In this document: one piece after another, positions 9,493 to 18,246 of the stretch | Layout: each line of letters starts with the position of its first letter | How positions within the stretch are numbered: the first letter of the stretch is position 1 | Source: an uncultured Caryophanales bacterium | GTDB taxonomy: Bacteria; Bacillota_I; Bacilli_A; RFN20; CAG-826 | Length of the DNA stretch: 33,789 nucleotides | Assembly (NCBI GenBank): GCA_946625055.1 | Contig: CAMOSS010000005.1 | Location: 1 to 33,789 of the forward strand | Reading direction: 5' to 3' | Notes under the pieces: generated by a model | What the model saw: the letters and a program-made list of their open reading frames with translations, nothing else | Databases searched by the model: none | Told to the model about the DNA's origin: nothing | Translations under genes and position numbers: made by a program

Positions 9493-10065
9493 TTATTTTT
9501 TAAGGATGATATTGAACCAACGTTCTTGTCTATCTCTTCTTTCGCTTCTCACGTCATCAGTGATGAAGAAGTCAATGATTGTAAAGTCTGTATTGGAGAG
9601 GTGAACACGTAAGGTATCCATTGTTTGATAATGGAGATATCTTCCTTCTTTAATACCTTCGAAATCACCATATTTGAATGTGGCAAACATTAAGCCGCCT
9701 TCTTTTAATGCGCGGTAACAATTATCTAAAGCTTTTGTTACATCTTCAACATGGATCAAGGAAGCACTTGCAAAGATGGCATCATAAACATTTTCATCTT
9801 GAAGTTCTTCAACTGTGAGTTGTCTAACATCTAAATCTTTGTTGTAATCGCAGAAAGCTTTGCATGGGTCGATACCAGAAACTTTAAAGCCACGTTTGAT
9901 AAAGGCTCTCATGTCTCTACCGCTACCAAAACCAACATCTAAAATATGAGCGCCTTTTTCAAGTCTTGGACAAAAGGTATCATAAATAAATGTCATATCG
10001 ATTTTTTCTGTTTCTTCGATATACTTTTTCCAGTTGATGTCATAGAATTCATTCATCATAGACAA
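9493..10065 (-). CDS. Class I SAM-dependent methyltransferase
   Basis: AHILDVGFGSGRDMRAFIKRGFKVSGIDPCKAFC, YDAIFASASLIHV, ALKEGGLMFATFKYG. Confidence 0.88.
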   Translation of the reverse strand: MSMMNEFYDINWKKYIEETEKIDMTFIYDTFCPRLEKGAHILDVGFGSGRDMRAFIKRGFKVSGIDPCKAFCDYNKDLDVRQLTVEELQDENVYDAIFASASLIHVEDVTKALDNCYRALKEGGLMFATFKYGDFEGIKEGRYLHYQTMDTLRVHLSNTDFTIIDFFITDDVRSERRDRQERWFNIILKK

Positions 10066-10139
10066 TTTACCTCTCTATTTTGTGTATCTCTTATTAGTAT
10101 AAACTAATTTGTTTAATTTAATATGTTAATTTTAAAAAA

Positions 10140-11252
10140 TTAGTAATCGTAATCGATGTTGATTAAGAAATTATAGTCTGGATATTTTTCTTTAAGTCTA
10201 TTTTCAACAGATCTAACATATCCTTTTGGATTCTTTTCTTCAAAGTCGATGACTAAATCGAATGAAATCAAATTAATGCGATAATCGACATAAAAACCAT
10301 GGACTTGAAGGATGTGTTTGTTGTCTTTAATAATTTCATGGATAGCGTGTTTTACACCTCTGGTGAACTCGCTATCTTCATCTTGAGCATATATTCCAAC
10401 AGTCATAATGATGTTATATTTCAAATACATGATTCCAGAAATCTCTCTTTCGAGAGCTTGAATTTCTTTTGCAGACATTGAAGACTTCACTCCAACGTGG
10501 ACAGAACCGATGTATTTTTCATTTCCGTAGTTGTTAAGGATTAAATCATAAACCCCATCAACACCTTCAACGGAATTAATAACACTTTTAATTTCTTTGG
10601 TGACTTTTTCATCGACGCGGAGTCCGATAATGTGTGAGATAGATTCCACGATAACTGAAATACCAGATTTAATAATAAATAAACCGATAACAATACCGAT
10701 ATATCCTTCAGCGTACACTCCAACAAATCTAGAAAGGATTGCGCCCACTAAAGTGCCAAATGATAATAAGGCATCAAATAAGGCATCGATACCACTTGCC
10801 TTTAAGACATCACTCTTAAACTTTTTGCCTCTTAATCTAAAGAATAGGCCTAAACCAAGTTTCACCAAAATACCAATAGAGATGACAATAAATGTCCAGT
10901 CATCATAAGATGCTTCTTGGCCTTTAGTGAAATAATCAATTATTGAAATAATTGACTCATATATAGCGATACCACCAGCAACAAGAATAATTAAACCGAT
11001 TAATGTGGCAGTGATATATTCAATTCTTCCATGACCATATGGATGCTCTTTATCTGGTCTCTTATTGGACAATTTTGTTCCAATAATAGTGATGATGGAT
11101 GACAAAGAATCTGTTAAGTTGTTCACCGCATCAGTGATCAAAGAAACAGAATTTGCAATAAAGCCAATAAACGCTTTAGCAATGACTAAAAAGACATTGC
11201 AAACAATGCCAATTATCGACGTTCTAATAATGCCTTTTTCTCTTTGTTCCAT
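10140..11252 (-). CDS. Cation diffusion facilitator family transporter
   Basis: NSVSLITDAVNNLTDSLSSIITIIGTKLSNKRPDKEHPYGHGRIEYI. Confidence 0.93.
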   Translation of the reverse strand: MEQREKGIIRTSIIGIVCNVFLVIAKAFIGFIANSVSLITDAVNNLTDSLSSIITIIGTKLSNKRPDKEHPYGHGRIEYITATLIGLIILVAGGIAIYESIISIIDYFTKGQEASYDDWTFIVISIGILVKLGLGLFFRLRGKKFKSDVLKASGIDALFDALLSFGTLVGAILSRFVGVYAEGYIGIVIGLFIIKSGISVIVESISHIIGLRVDEKVTKEIKSVINSVEGVDGVYDLILNNYGNEKYIGSVHVGVKSSMSAKEIQALEREISGIMYLKYNIIMTVGIYAQDEDSEFTRGVKHAIHEIIKDNKHILQVHGFYVDYRINLISFDLVIDFEEKNPKGYVRSVENRLKEKYPDYNFLINIDYDY

Positions 11253-11265
11253 AAATCTGTCCTTA

Positions 11266-11289
11266 GAAAAAGACGCACCTCAGTGCATC
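11266..11289 (-). terminator. Terminator after cdaA
   Basis: GATGCACTGAGGTGCGTC hairpin followed by TTTTT on minus strand; stem abuts the cdaA stop codon. Confidence 0.65.
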
Positions 11290-12071
11290 TATTCAATATT
11301 TGTATCTTCAGACATGTAGGTCTCAAACACCCTTAAGAAGTTATCTGGATCTACTGGTTCAAGTTCTCCATTTACTGCAAAGGAAATTCTTCCTGTCTCT
11401 TCACTAACGACGACAGTAACAGCGTCTGAAACTTCAGAAATACCAATAGCCGCTCTATGACGGGAACCATACTTAACCGCGAATGGTTGAGTTGTTAAGT
11501 TATAGAAAACTGCAGAGGCAACGATTTGATCGCCATGAATGATGGTTGCACCATCATGTAATCTAGTGCCTGGGTAGAAGATTGTATAAAGTAATTCAGG
11601 GGTAACAGGTGCGTTTACTGGAACACCATTCTTAATAAAGTTCTTTAAGGACTTATTCTTTTCAAAAGTAATAATGGCCCCTGTTTTTGATTTGGAGAGG
11701 TTTAAAACAGCAGTTTCAATTTTCTTATTGAAATCGGCTCTATCAAAAATCTTTTCAACTCCGAAATTGACAGATTTTGTTTTAATCTTTTTGAATGGGT
11801 TGGCGACGAATTGATTGAGGTCTCCGATATTCGCGGTAGAGACAACAATCATGACAATCGCCATGAAAACAGTGATAAGAATAAATGGGAAAATTAAGTT
11901 AAAAACAAAGCAGACTGCACTGATAACAAACGAAACACATAAGAAGATAAATGGTCCCGTTCTTCTGATTGTGCTCAAATAAACGAAAAATAGTATCCCA
12001 TAGACGATGACTATGAGTGAAAGTGCAATAATCCAATTAGTGATTGGAGCAACATCCCAAATAAACTGCAT
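11289..12071 (-). CDS. cdaA: Membrane-bound diadenylate cyclase (DisA_N/DAC domain)
   Basis: N-terminal TM helices, DAC motifs GTRLHDGATIIHG and SRHRAAIGISE. Confidence 0.93.
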   Translation of the reverse strand: MQFIWDVAPITNWIIALSLIVIVYGILFFVYLSTIRRTGPFIFLCVSFVISAVCFVFNLIFPFILITVFMAIVMIVVSTANIGDLNQFVANPFKKIKTKSVNFGVEKIFDRADFNKKIETAVLNLSKSKTGAIITFEKNKSLKNFIKNGVPVNAPVTPELLYTIFYPGTRLHDGATIIHGDQIVASAVFYNLTTQPFAVKYGSRHRAAIGISEVSDAVTVVVSEETGRISFAVNGELEPVDPDNFLRVFETYMSEDTNIE

Positions 12072-12150
12072 AAAAAATCACCTGCTTTATAACAAGTAAA
12101 GTGTATCAAAAAGTATTAACTTTTTCAATAATATAGGTTAAGAGAGACAA

Positions 12151-12182
12151 ATAAAAAGCGATAGTCATTTTATGATTATCGC
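12151..12182 (-). terminator. Terminator after the RQC-like gene / cad operon
   Basis: GCGATAgTCA-N5-TGAtTATCGC stem then TTTTTAT on minus strand. Confidence 0.7.
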
Positions 12183-12210
12183 CTATTAGCTTTTGTGTGT
12201 ATGCGAAATT

Positions 12211-12588
12211 TCAAATCTTTACAATGGTCTTTTTAAAGACCTTTGTATGTTTGTTAAGATTTACTCTGTGCTTATGTTTATATTCCATTAGGAAAGCTTC
12301 GCCTTTATCTGTCACATTCAAATATAATTTGTCAGTTTCAGGATCATATTTCTTTCCGAGGTAATGATATCTCACAAGCATATTGATAAGTCTAGAGACT
12401 TGTTTGCTGTTAAAAGAAATGAGACTTTGGAATGTTTCTAAATCTTGAAATTGTTCTGTCTCCTCATCGATATGCCCCGACAGAATCTTAAGAACTCCTT
12501 CTGGTAAAGGATAGAATCCTCTCTCATTAAGAGACTTAACAGTGAGAACAATTTTATAATCTGTGATGTTGGGAAAATTTGATTTCAT
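12211..12588 (-). CDS. Small standalone winged-helix protein resembling a RecQ C-terminal (RQC) domain
   Basis: GVLKILSG...FQDLETFQSLISFNSKQVSRLINMLVRYHYLGKKY...LYLNVTDKGEAFL resembles RQC core; no helicase motifs; 9 bp after cadA stop. Confidence 0.5.
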   Translation of the reverse strand: MKSNFPNITDYKIVLTVKSLNERGFYPLPEGVLKILSGHIDEETEQFQDLETFQSLISFNSKQVSRLINMLVRYHYLGKKYDPETDKLYLNVTDKGEAFLMEYKHKHRVNLNKHTKVFKKTIVKI

Positions 12589-12597
12589 AGAACTATT

Positions 12598-14712
12598 CTA
12601 TTTCTTTTTTCTTTGGATGAGTAGTCTTAAAGAATTTAAAGACAAGAGAACTGTTAAACCAGTATCAGCGATGACAGCAATCCACATTGGAATAAGTCCA
12701 AACATCGCTAAAACGATGACAGCTAACTTAACAAGTAATGAGAAGACAATATTGAAGATAGCAGTGTTTCTTCCAGATTTAGAAATCTTAATAGCCTTCA
12801 TAACTTTAAGTGGATCATCATCCATGATAATGACATCGCTCGCGTTCACTGCAGAATCAGAACCAATACCGCCCATAGAGATGCCAACATCGGCTAATTT
12901 GAGACATGGAATATCGTTATTTCCATCGCCAAGATAGATGACATGGTTATCATTCTTTTCAATAATAGCCTCTAAAAGTTTCATCTTATCTTCTGGAGTA
13001 AGTTCATAATGGTATTCATCAATTTCTAGCTGTTTAGAAATCTCTTCAGCTTTATTTTTCTTATCACCAGTCAATAAGACTGTTTTGATATTTTTAGCTT
13101 TTAGGCCTCTCACCAATTCAAGTGATGATTCTTTAACTAAATCGTTTAGAACAATATAGCCGAGATATTTATCTTCTGATGCAGCATATATAACAAGTCC
13201 TGAATCATCTATTTCATTATATGAAACATTAAATCTCTTCATTAATTTAGAAGACCCAACAAAGTACTTTTTATTATCGATTGTGCCAATTAATCCTTCG
13301 CCCACTATTTCATTAAATGAAGATGCTTTTTTATAATTCTTAACGTTTGAGACAATAGCCTTTGCGATTGGGTGATTAGACATTGATTCCACACCAGCAA
13401 TTATTTGTAATAATTCATCGTTAGATAAAACATCTGATTTGATCTCTTTAATTTCAAACTTACCAGTTGTGAGAGTTCCTGTTTTATCAGAAACTAAAAC
13501 TTTTGATGTTGCCAAAGAGTCAATATAAGCACTTCCCTTTATCACTATTCCGTTTCTAGAGGCTTTACCAATAGAGGCAAAGTAGGCAAGAGGAATAGAA
13601 ATCACTAATGCACACGGGCATGATGCGACTAAGAATTCTAATCCACGGTAGATGAATGTAGACCATTGGCCAGTAATCAAAGAAGCAACGAGAATAAAGA
13701 CAACAGCTAATCCAACAACCACAGGAGTATAGATCTTTGCAAACTTAGATATAAACAAATCAGCTTTAGACTTTTTGCTTTCACTTTCAGTGATAAGACT
13801 TAAAAGTTTAGATGAAGTAGAATCTTCAAATTCTTTATCCACTAAAACAGTAAGCGAACCGCTTGTTAAGACACATCCAGAATTGACATAATCTCCTTCA
13901 TTAACTAGGACTGGCATCAACTCACCATTCAAAGACGATGTATCGACATATCCGTTTCCAGAAATAATAGTTCCATCACATGGAATTTTTTCGCCAAGTT
14001 TGATTAAAACTTTGTCGCCAACATGGACATCACTAACTTCAATCTTTTCAACATCTTCATTTTTAATGACATTTGCATACTCCGCTCTTAAGTCAACAGC
14101 GTTGATAACTGCATCTTTAGATTTGTTTGAAGTAATAGATTCAATAATCTCACCAATATGGAAAAGAATGAGAACCAAAAGGCCATCTAAATAATCATCA
14201 CTAAAGATAGCCGCTAAAGTAAAGGCGCCACTAGCAGCGATAATCATTAATAAATCTTCATCAAGAGGATTCTCCCTATGAGCAATAGTCTCAATGACTT
14301 CAATAAAGAGATCATAAATACAAATAAGATATGCTAAAAGGAAGAACGAAAATCTCATCCAGTGGTGTAAATCACTACCATCTTTAAAGACAAATAATCC
14401 GATTAATCCTAAGACTAATGAAATAACGATTTTTACGAAAATAAAGATGTTTTCCTTGGTAAAAACCACTCTTTTTTTATCTTTTTTATTATCTTTTATA
14501 TCTTTGATGACCACTTCATCATCTTCGACTTCTTTGATAATGTCTTGCATCTCATTGATGGTTAAATCCTCACCAACAAATTCAACGCTTAAAACGCTAG
14601 TTTGAAAATTGATTTCACAAGAGGAAATCTTTTCATGTTTGGCTAAATGCTTCTCACATTTTTCCGCGCAATGAGGACAATCGAGCCCTTCGATTTTATA
14701 TTTCTTTTTCAT
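12598..14712 (-). CDS. cadA: Heavy-metal P1B-type ATPase (Cd/Zn/Pb exporter-like) with N-terminal HMA domain
   Basis: HMA motif GLDCPHCAEKC, SCPCALVISIPLA, DKTGTLTTG, GDGNNDIPCL. Start placed at M13 of supplied ORF (MKKKYKIEG). Confidence 0.9.
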   Translation of the reverse strand: MKKKYKIEGLDCPHCAEKCEKHLAKHEKISSCEINFQTSVLSVEFVGEDLTINEMQDIIKEVEDDEVVIKDIKDNKKDKKRVVFTKENIFIFVKIVISLVLGLIGLFVFKDGSDLHHWMRFSFFLLAYLICIYDLFIEVIETIAHRENPLDEDLLMIIAASGAFTLAAIFSDDYLDGLLVLILFHIGEIIESITSNKSKDAVINAVDLRAEYANVIKNEDVEKIEVSDVHVGDKVLIKLGEKIPCDGTIISGNGYVDTSSLNGELMPVLVNEGDYVNSGCVLTSGSLTVLVDKEFEDSTSSKLLSLITESESKKSKADLFISKFAKIYTPVVVGLAVVFILVASLITGQWSTFIYRGLEFLVASCPCALVISIPLAYFASIGKASRNGIVIKGSAYIDSLATSKVLVSDKTGTLTTGKFEIKEIKSDVLSNDELLQIIAGVESMSNHPIAKAIVSNVKNYKKASSFNEIVGEGLIGTIDNKKYFVGSSKLMKRFNVSYNEIDDSGLVIYAASEDKYLGYIVLNDLVKESSLELVRGLKAKNIKTVLLTGDKKNKAEEISKQLEIDEYHYELTPEDKMKLLEAIIEKNDNHVIYLGDGNNDIPCLKLADVGISMGGIGSDSAVNASDVIIMDDDPLKVMKAIKISKSGRNTAIFNIVFSLLVKLAVIVLAMFGLIPMWIAVIADTGLTVLLSLNSLRLLIQRKKK

Positions 14713-15067
14713 CCTCTTCCTCCGTAACATGTTCATAAACAACCTCAAGAAGGAGTTTTACGTGACCATCAATAATTGAATAATAGACCTGCTTCCCTTC
14801 TTTTCTAGAGGCCACTAGTCTTGCATCTTTTAAAACTTTTAATTGATGAGAAACTAAAGATTGAGATGCCCCTATCGCATTAACGATTTCAGAAACTGTT
14901 CTTTCAATCCTATCACTGCACACTGAACATTCACCATGACATCCAGCTTCATGGCAAACTTCATCATTAAGTAAACAATAAAGGATTTTAATTCTTGTGG
15001 AATCACTTGCGATATTTAAGATGTTTTCCATCTTGTCGATTATTTCATAATTAGGCATGTTTCTCAT
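14696..15067 (-). CDS. cadC: ArsR/SmtB-family metal-responsive regulator (CadC-like)
   Basis: ASDSTRIKILYCLL, ASQSLVSHQLKVLKDARLVASRKEGKQVYYSI winged helix; start at M13 (MRNMPNYE) has GGAGG RBS; overlaps cadA. Confidence 0.85.
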   Translation of the reverse strand: MRNMPNYEIIDKMENILNIASDSTRIKILYCLLNDEVCHEAGCHGECSVCSDRIERTVSEIVNAIGASQSLVSHQLKVLKDARLVASRKEGKQVYYSIIDGHVKLLLEVVYEHVTEEEDEKEI

Positions 15068-15094
15068 AATTAAGTACCTCCAGAACAGAAATAT

Positions 15095-15110
15095 ATGAAT
15101 CACTGTTCAT
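15095..15110. promoter_or_regulatory. ArsR/CadC-type operator 1
   Basis: Imperfect palindrome ATGAATCACTGTTCAT just downstream of the predicted -10. Confidence 0.6.
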
Positions 15111-15115
15111 TTATT

Positions 15116-15143
15116 ATTATATGAATGTTTGTTCATATTTCAA
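15116..15143 (-). promoter_or_regulatory. cad operon promoter
   Basis: -35 TTGAAA (15138-15143), 16-nt spacer, -10 TATAAT (15116-15121) on minus strand. Confidence 0.65.
15121..15136. promoter_or_regulatory. ArsR/CadC-type operator 2, filling the promoter spacer
   Basis: Palindrome ATGAATGTTTGTTCAT between -35 and -10; 26 bp centre-to-centre from operator 1. Confidence 0.65.
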
Positions 15144-15169
15144 TATATTTTTTTATATGCTTTAGGCAT

Positions 15170-15198
15170 AAAAAAAGAAGCCCTCTTATTGAGGGCTT
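15170..15198 (-). terminator. Terminator after the GDPD gene
   Basis: AAGCCCTC-5nt-GAGGGCTT hairpin then TTTTTTT on minus strand. Confidence 0.8.
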
Positions 15199-15202
15199 AT
15201 GT

Positions 15203-15964
15203 TTATTTGCTTAATAGTTCTTCTATGTCTTTCTTATCAACATATTGGAATGTTGTCGTGTCGACATATGGAAGTATTTGTTCTAATTGTTCCTTAGTTT
15301 CAATGGTCCAGGAATTAACCAAATATCTCTTATGATAGTTTTGGAATTTCTTTCTCTTGAAGAATTCTTGATCCAAGTCAACTCCTTCTACTGTATGTCT
15401 GAATAAATTATAAACATATTCATGAGATGGAGTTGCAAGAAGCAATCTGATGAGACCAAGTTTTTTCATTGGCCATAATGAACGTGGGTCAAATGAGATG
15501 AGCATGAAGTTCTTTTTATCTCTAATTCTTTGGGAAAGGACTTCATATGCCTTTGCAGCTAATGGTTTATAGTTCTTCTCATAAACTTTTAATTCCACGA
15601 TCATTGGAACCTTTTCATCAACCATATCAAGGACTTCATTAAATGATGGAATTACTGAACCATCTAAGAGACGATAGTTTTCTTGGAGTTCCTTTAATGT
15701 GAGATGTTCAACAATACCTTCTTTATCAGTCAATCTCTTTAAATCTTCATCATGGATAACCACTAAATCATTATCTTTAGTTAAATGAATATCTAATTCG
15801 ATTGGGATATTGTGCTTCACCGCAAGTTCAAAAGCTTTCATGCTGTTTTCTGAAACATCATGATTATCTTTTGTGTGCAAACCACGGTGGGCAACACCTT
15901 TAAGAAACAATGGATTTATCTTTGATAATACTTTTGACTTTTTCATATTAATCGTCGTCACCAA
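15203..15964 (-). CDS. Glycerophosphodiester phosphodiesterase family protein
   Basis: GVAHRGLHTKDNHDVSENSMKAFELAVKHNIPIELDIHLTKDNDLVVIHDEDLKRLT. Confidence 0.92.
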   Translation of the reverse strand: MVTTINMKKSKVLSKINPLFLKGVAHRGLHTKDNHDVSENSMKAFELAVKHNIPIELDIHLTKDNDLVVIHDEDLKRLTDKEGIVEHLTLKELQENYRLLDGSVIPSFNEVLDMVDEKVPMIVELKVYEKNYKPLAAKAYEVLSQRIRDKKNFMLISFDPRSLWPMKKLGLIRLLLATPSHEYVYNLFRHTVEGVDLDQEFFKRKKFQNYHKRYLVNSWTIETKEQLEQILPYVDTTTFQYVDKKDIEELLSK

Positions 15965-17435
15965 GAGCTTCTAAACCTTTTTTGAATTCAGTCTTAGTGC
16001 TCTTAACATTCTTCACAAAGAAGAACACCACTAAAGAGATAGCCACACAGGCTGTTGCATAAACTGGTAAGAAGTCCCAGTCAAATGATGGGATATAAAG
16101 AAGGGAACCTAATGCGATAGGTGTAATGGTTTGAGCGGCCATTGATGAAGCATAGTAGTAACCGGTGAATTGACCAATCTTCTTTGTGCTACAAAGTTCA
16201 ACAACCATTGGGAAGGAGTTGACGTGTACGAGTGACATACCAAATCCTTTAATAAACCAAATAACGAATAACCACACTGGGATAGAACCTTTTGGAAGTC
16301 CAACCGCAAAGGTTAAGATTGTCCAGACTGCATAGGAAGCAAGTGTTAATCCTAAGCCTCCGAATAATGTCCATTTTCTTCCAATCTTGGAAGCAATGAT
16401 TCCACCAACAGCGAAACCGATAACACTACCAACACCCATGAGGATGGTGAGGATCATCGTACTTGTTGAGGATGATTGTGTACCATAAATAACATAGTTA
16501 TTTAAGAATGTGGAAATACCATTGTCGGCCATGAACCAGAAGAATTCTGCCACTAAGATGAAGATTAACATTACTTTGTTAGCTTTTGACATTGGTTTGT
16601 CATCATCAATTGGAGCAGCAGCTTCACTTTCAAGTTCGCCACGTGCCATTTCATCTTTAACTTCTTCTTCGACTTTGTTTTCTTTAACTGTGATGAATAA
16701 GACAACGGCAGAAACAAGCATTAAGACTGAAGCCACAAGGAATGGTCCTTCAACGGCCCAAATGTTGTGATATGCCCATGTATGAGCCTTATATAAACCG
16801 GTATCTTTATCAACGGCGGTACCTAAATAATTACTAAGAACAAAGACTAAACCAACGAGGGTTGCAAATGCACCACCGATGTAACCCATGATGTTAATGA
16901 TACCGTTTGCTTTACTACGTAATGGTTTTGGAGTGATATCTGGCATTAATGCCACGGCTGGGTTACGATACATCATCGCGAATAAGACAACGATTGCCAT
17001 CATGATAATGACACCAGCGACATTATTGTAATGGAATAAAACAGGAATAAATGGGAATGCGACTGAACACACGAATGTACCAACTAAAATATAAGGCATA
17101 CGTTTACCGATACGTGTATGTGTTTTATCTGAGATCTTACCGAAGATAGGCAAGAGGATTAATGCTGCCACATTATCAATAGCCATCATAATACCGACAG
17201 GGTATTGAACCTTTTGAATAATGTCACCGCATTTTGCAATAGCCTCAAGGGTGTTTTGTTGACGAAGAGCTTCATATTCTGGATAGAAGGCCTTTGCAAA
17301 AAGTTCCGAGAGGAATGTTGGACACCATGAATCATAGACTTGCCATAAGAGAAGAATGCCAAAAAATGCAAATCCAATCAACATAGTACGCTTCATGTTT
17401 AATTTCAATGGAGCGCTTTGGGTTTGAGCTGTCAT
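15948..17435 (-). CDS. MFS transporter (GPH/SLC45-like sugar transporter type)
   Basis: 12-TM pattern; IFGKISDKTHTRIGKRMPYILVGTF; PDITPKPLRSKANGIINIMGYIGG. Confidence 0.85.
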   Translation of the reverse strand: MTAQTQSAPLKLNMKRTMLIGFAFFGILLLWQVYDSWCPTFLSELFAKAFYPEYEALRQQNTLEAIAKCGDIIQKVQYPVGIMMAIDNVAALILLPIFGKISDKTHTRIGKRMPYILVGTFVCSVAFPFIPVLFHYNNVAGVIIMMAIVVLFAMMYRNPAVALMPDITPKPLRSKANGIINIMGYIGGAFATLVGLVFVLSNYLGTAVDKDTGLYKAHTWAYHNIWAVEGPFLVASVLMLVSAVVLFITVKENKVEEEVKDEMARGELESEAAAPIDDDKPMSKANKVMLIFILVAEFFWFMADNGISTFLNNYVIYGTQSSSTSTMILTILMGVGSVIGFAVGGIIASKIGRKWTLFGGLGLTLASYAVWTILTFAVGLPKGSIPVWLFVIWFIKGFGMSLVHVNSFPMVVELCSTKKIGQFTGYYYASSMAAQTITPIALGSLLYIPSFDWDFLPVYATACVAISLVVFFFVKNVKSTKTEFKKGLEALGDDD

Positions 17436-17456
17436 AATAAGTCTCCTTTTATAAGT

Positions 17457-18245
17457 TTATTTCAATAAATCCTTTAAAGATTTAATGGAATCAAGGATAT
17501 ATGTTGGACGGTAATCATAGTTCTTAAGATCTTCCATTGTAGTTTCACCACTTAAGACCATTACCGAGTCCACTTTTGCATTCACACCAACCAATATATC
17601 AGTGTAAATTCTATCACCTACAACAAGCACATCTTCCATAGGGACATTGAATTGATCAGCAAGATATTCAATAATCTCAGGATTTGGCTTGCCCATTACA
17701 GTTGCTTTCTTATTTGTGCAGAGTCTCATCCACTCAATCATCCCACCGCAATCAGGGATATAAAGCCCATCTTCAATTGGACATCTAAAGTCACCGTTCG
17801 TGGCGATGAAGTCGCAGTCTTGAGTTTGGAGATATAAACATGCATCTCTTAACTCTTGATAGACTAATTCAGTGGAAAAACCTGCTAAAACACAGTCTAT
17901 TTTAGTATTTCCGTCATATTTTGTAATTAATTCGAAGTCGTTCACTAATTTGTCTTTAAGTGATTTGTTCGCAACCACAAAGAGCTTTTTATAACCACAC
18001 TTTTTAAGGTGTGCAATGGCGACTTCTGTGGATGAGTAAAAGTTTTTAACTCTATCGCATTTGATACCGAAATTTTTAATCTTGTTATAGTAAAAATCTA
18101 AGTCATGAGAGGAGTTATTTGTGAAGAAAACATATTCGATATTATTATCCCACAAGTAATCAAAGCACTCCTTCGCGCCATCTAAAAGATTCGCACCTAA
18201 ATAAATGGTACCATCCATGTCAAAAATGATGAGTTTTTTCTTCAT
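17457..18245 (-). CDS. HAD-IIA family phosphatase (NagD-like)
   Basis: IFDMDGTIYLGANLLDGAKE, FFTNNSS, VMGKPNPEII, VLVVGDRIYTDILVGVNA. Confidence 0.9.
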   Translation of the reverse strand: MKKKLIIFDMDGTIYLGANLLDGAKECFDYLWDNNIEYVFFTNNSSHDLDFYYNKIKNFGIKCDRVKNFYSSTEVAIAHLKKCGYKKLFVVANKSLKDKLVNDFELITKYDGNTKIDCVLAGFSTELVYQELRDACLYLQTQDCDFIATNGDFRCPIEDGLYIPDCGGMIEWMRLCTNKKATVMGKPNPEIIEYLADQFNVPMEDVLVVGDRIYTDILVGVNAKVDSVMVLSGETTMEDLKNYDYRPTYILDSIKSLKDLLK

Positions 18246-18246
18246 T

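Noticed and set aside
10082-10139. AT-rich inverted repeats between methyltransferase and CDF genes as terminator
   Set aside because: Pairing is A/T only and weak, no clear hairpin with U-tract
15129-15335. Plus-strand ORF across the cad promoter and GDPD terminator
   Set aside because: Covers operator and terminator sequences and reads antisense to GDPD; no homology signal
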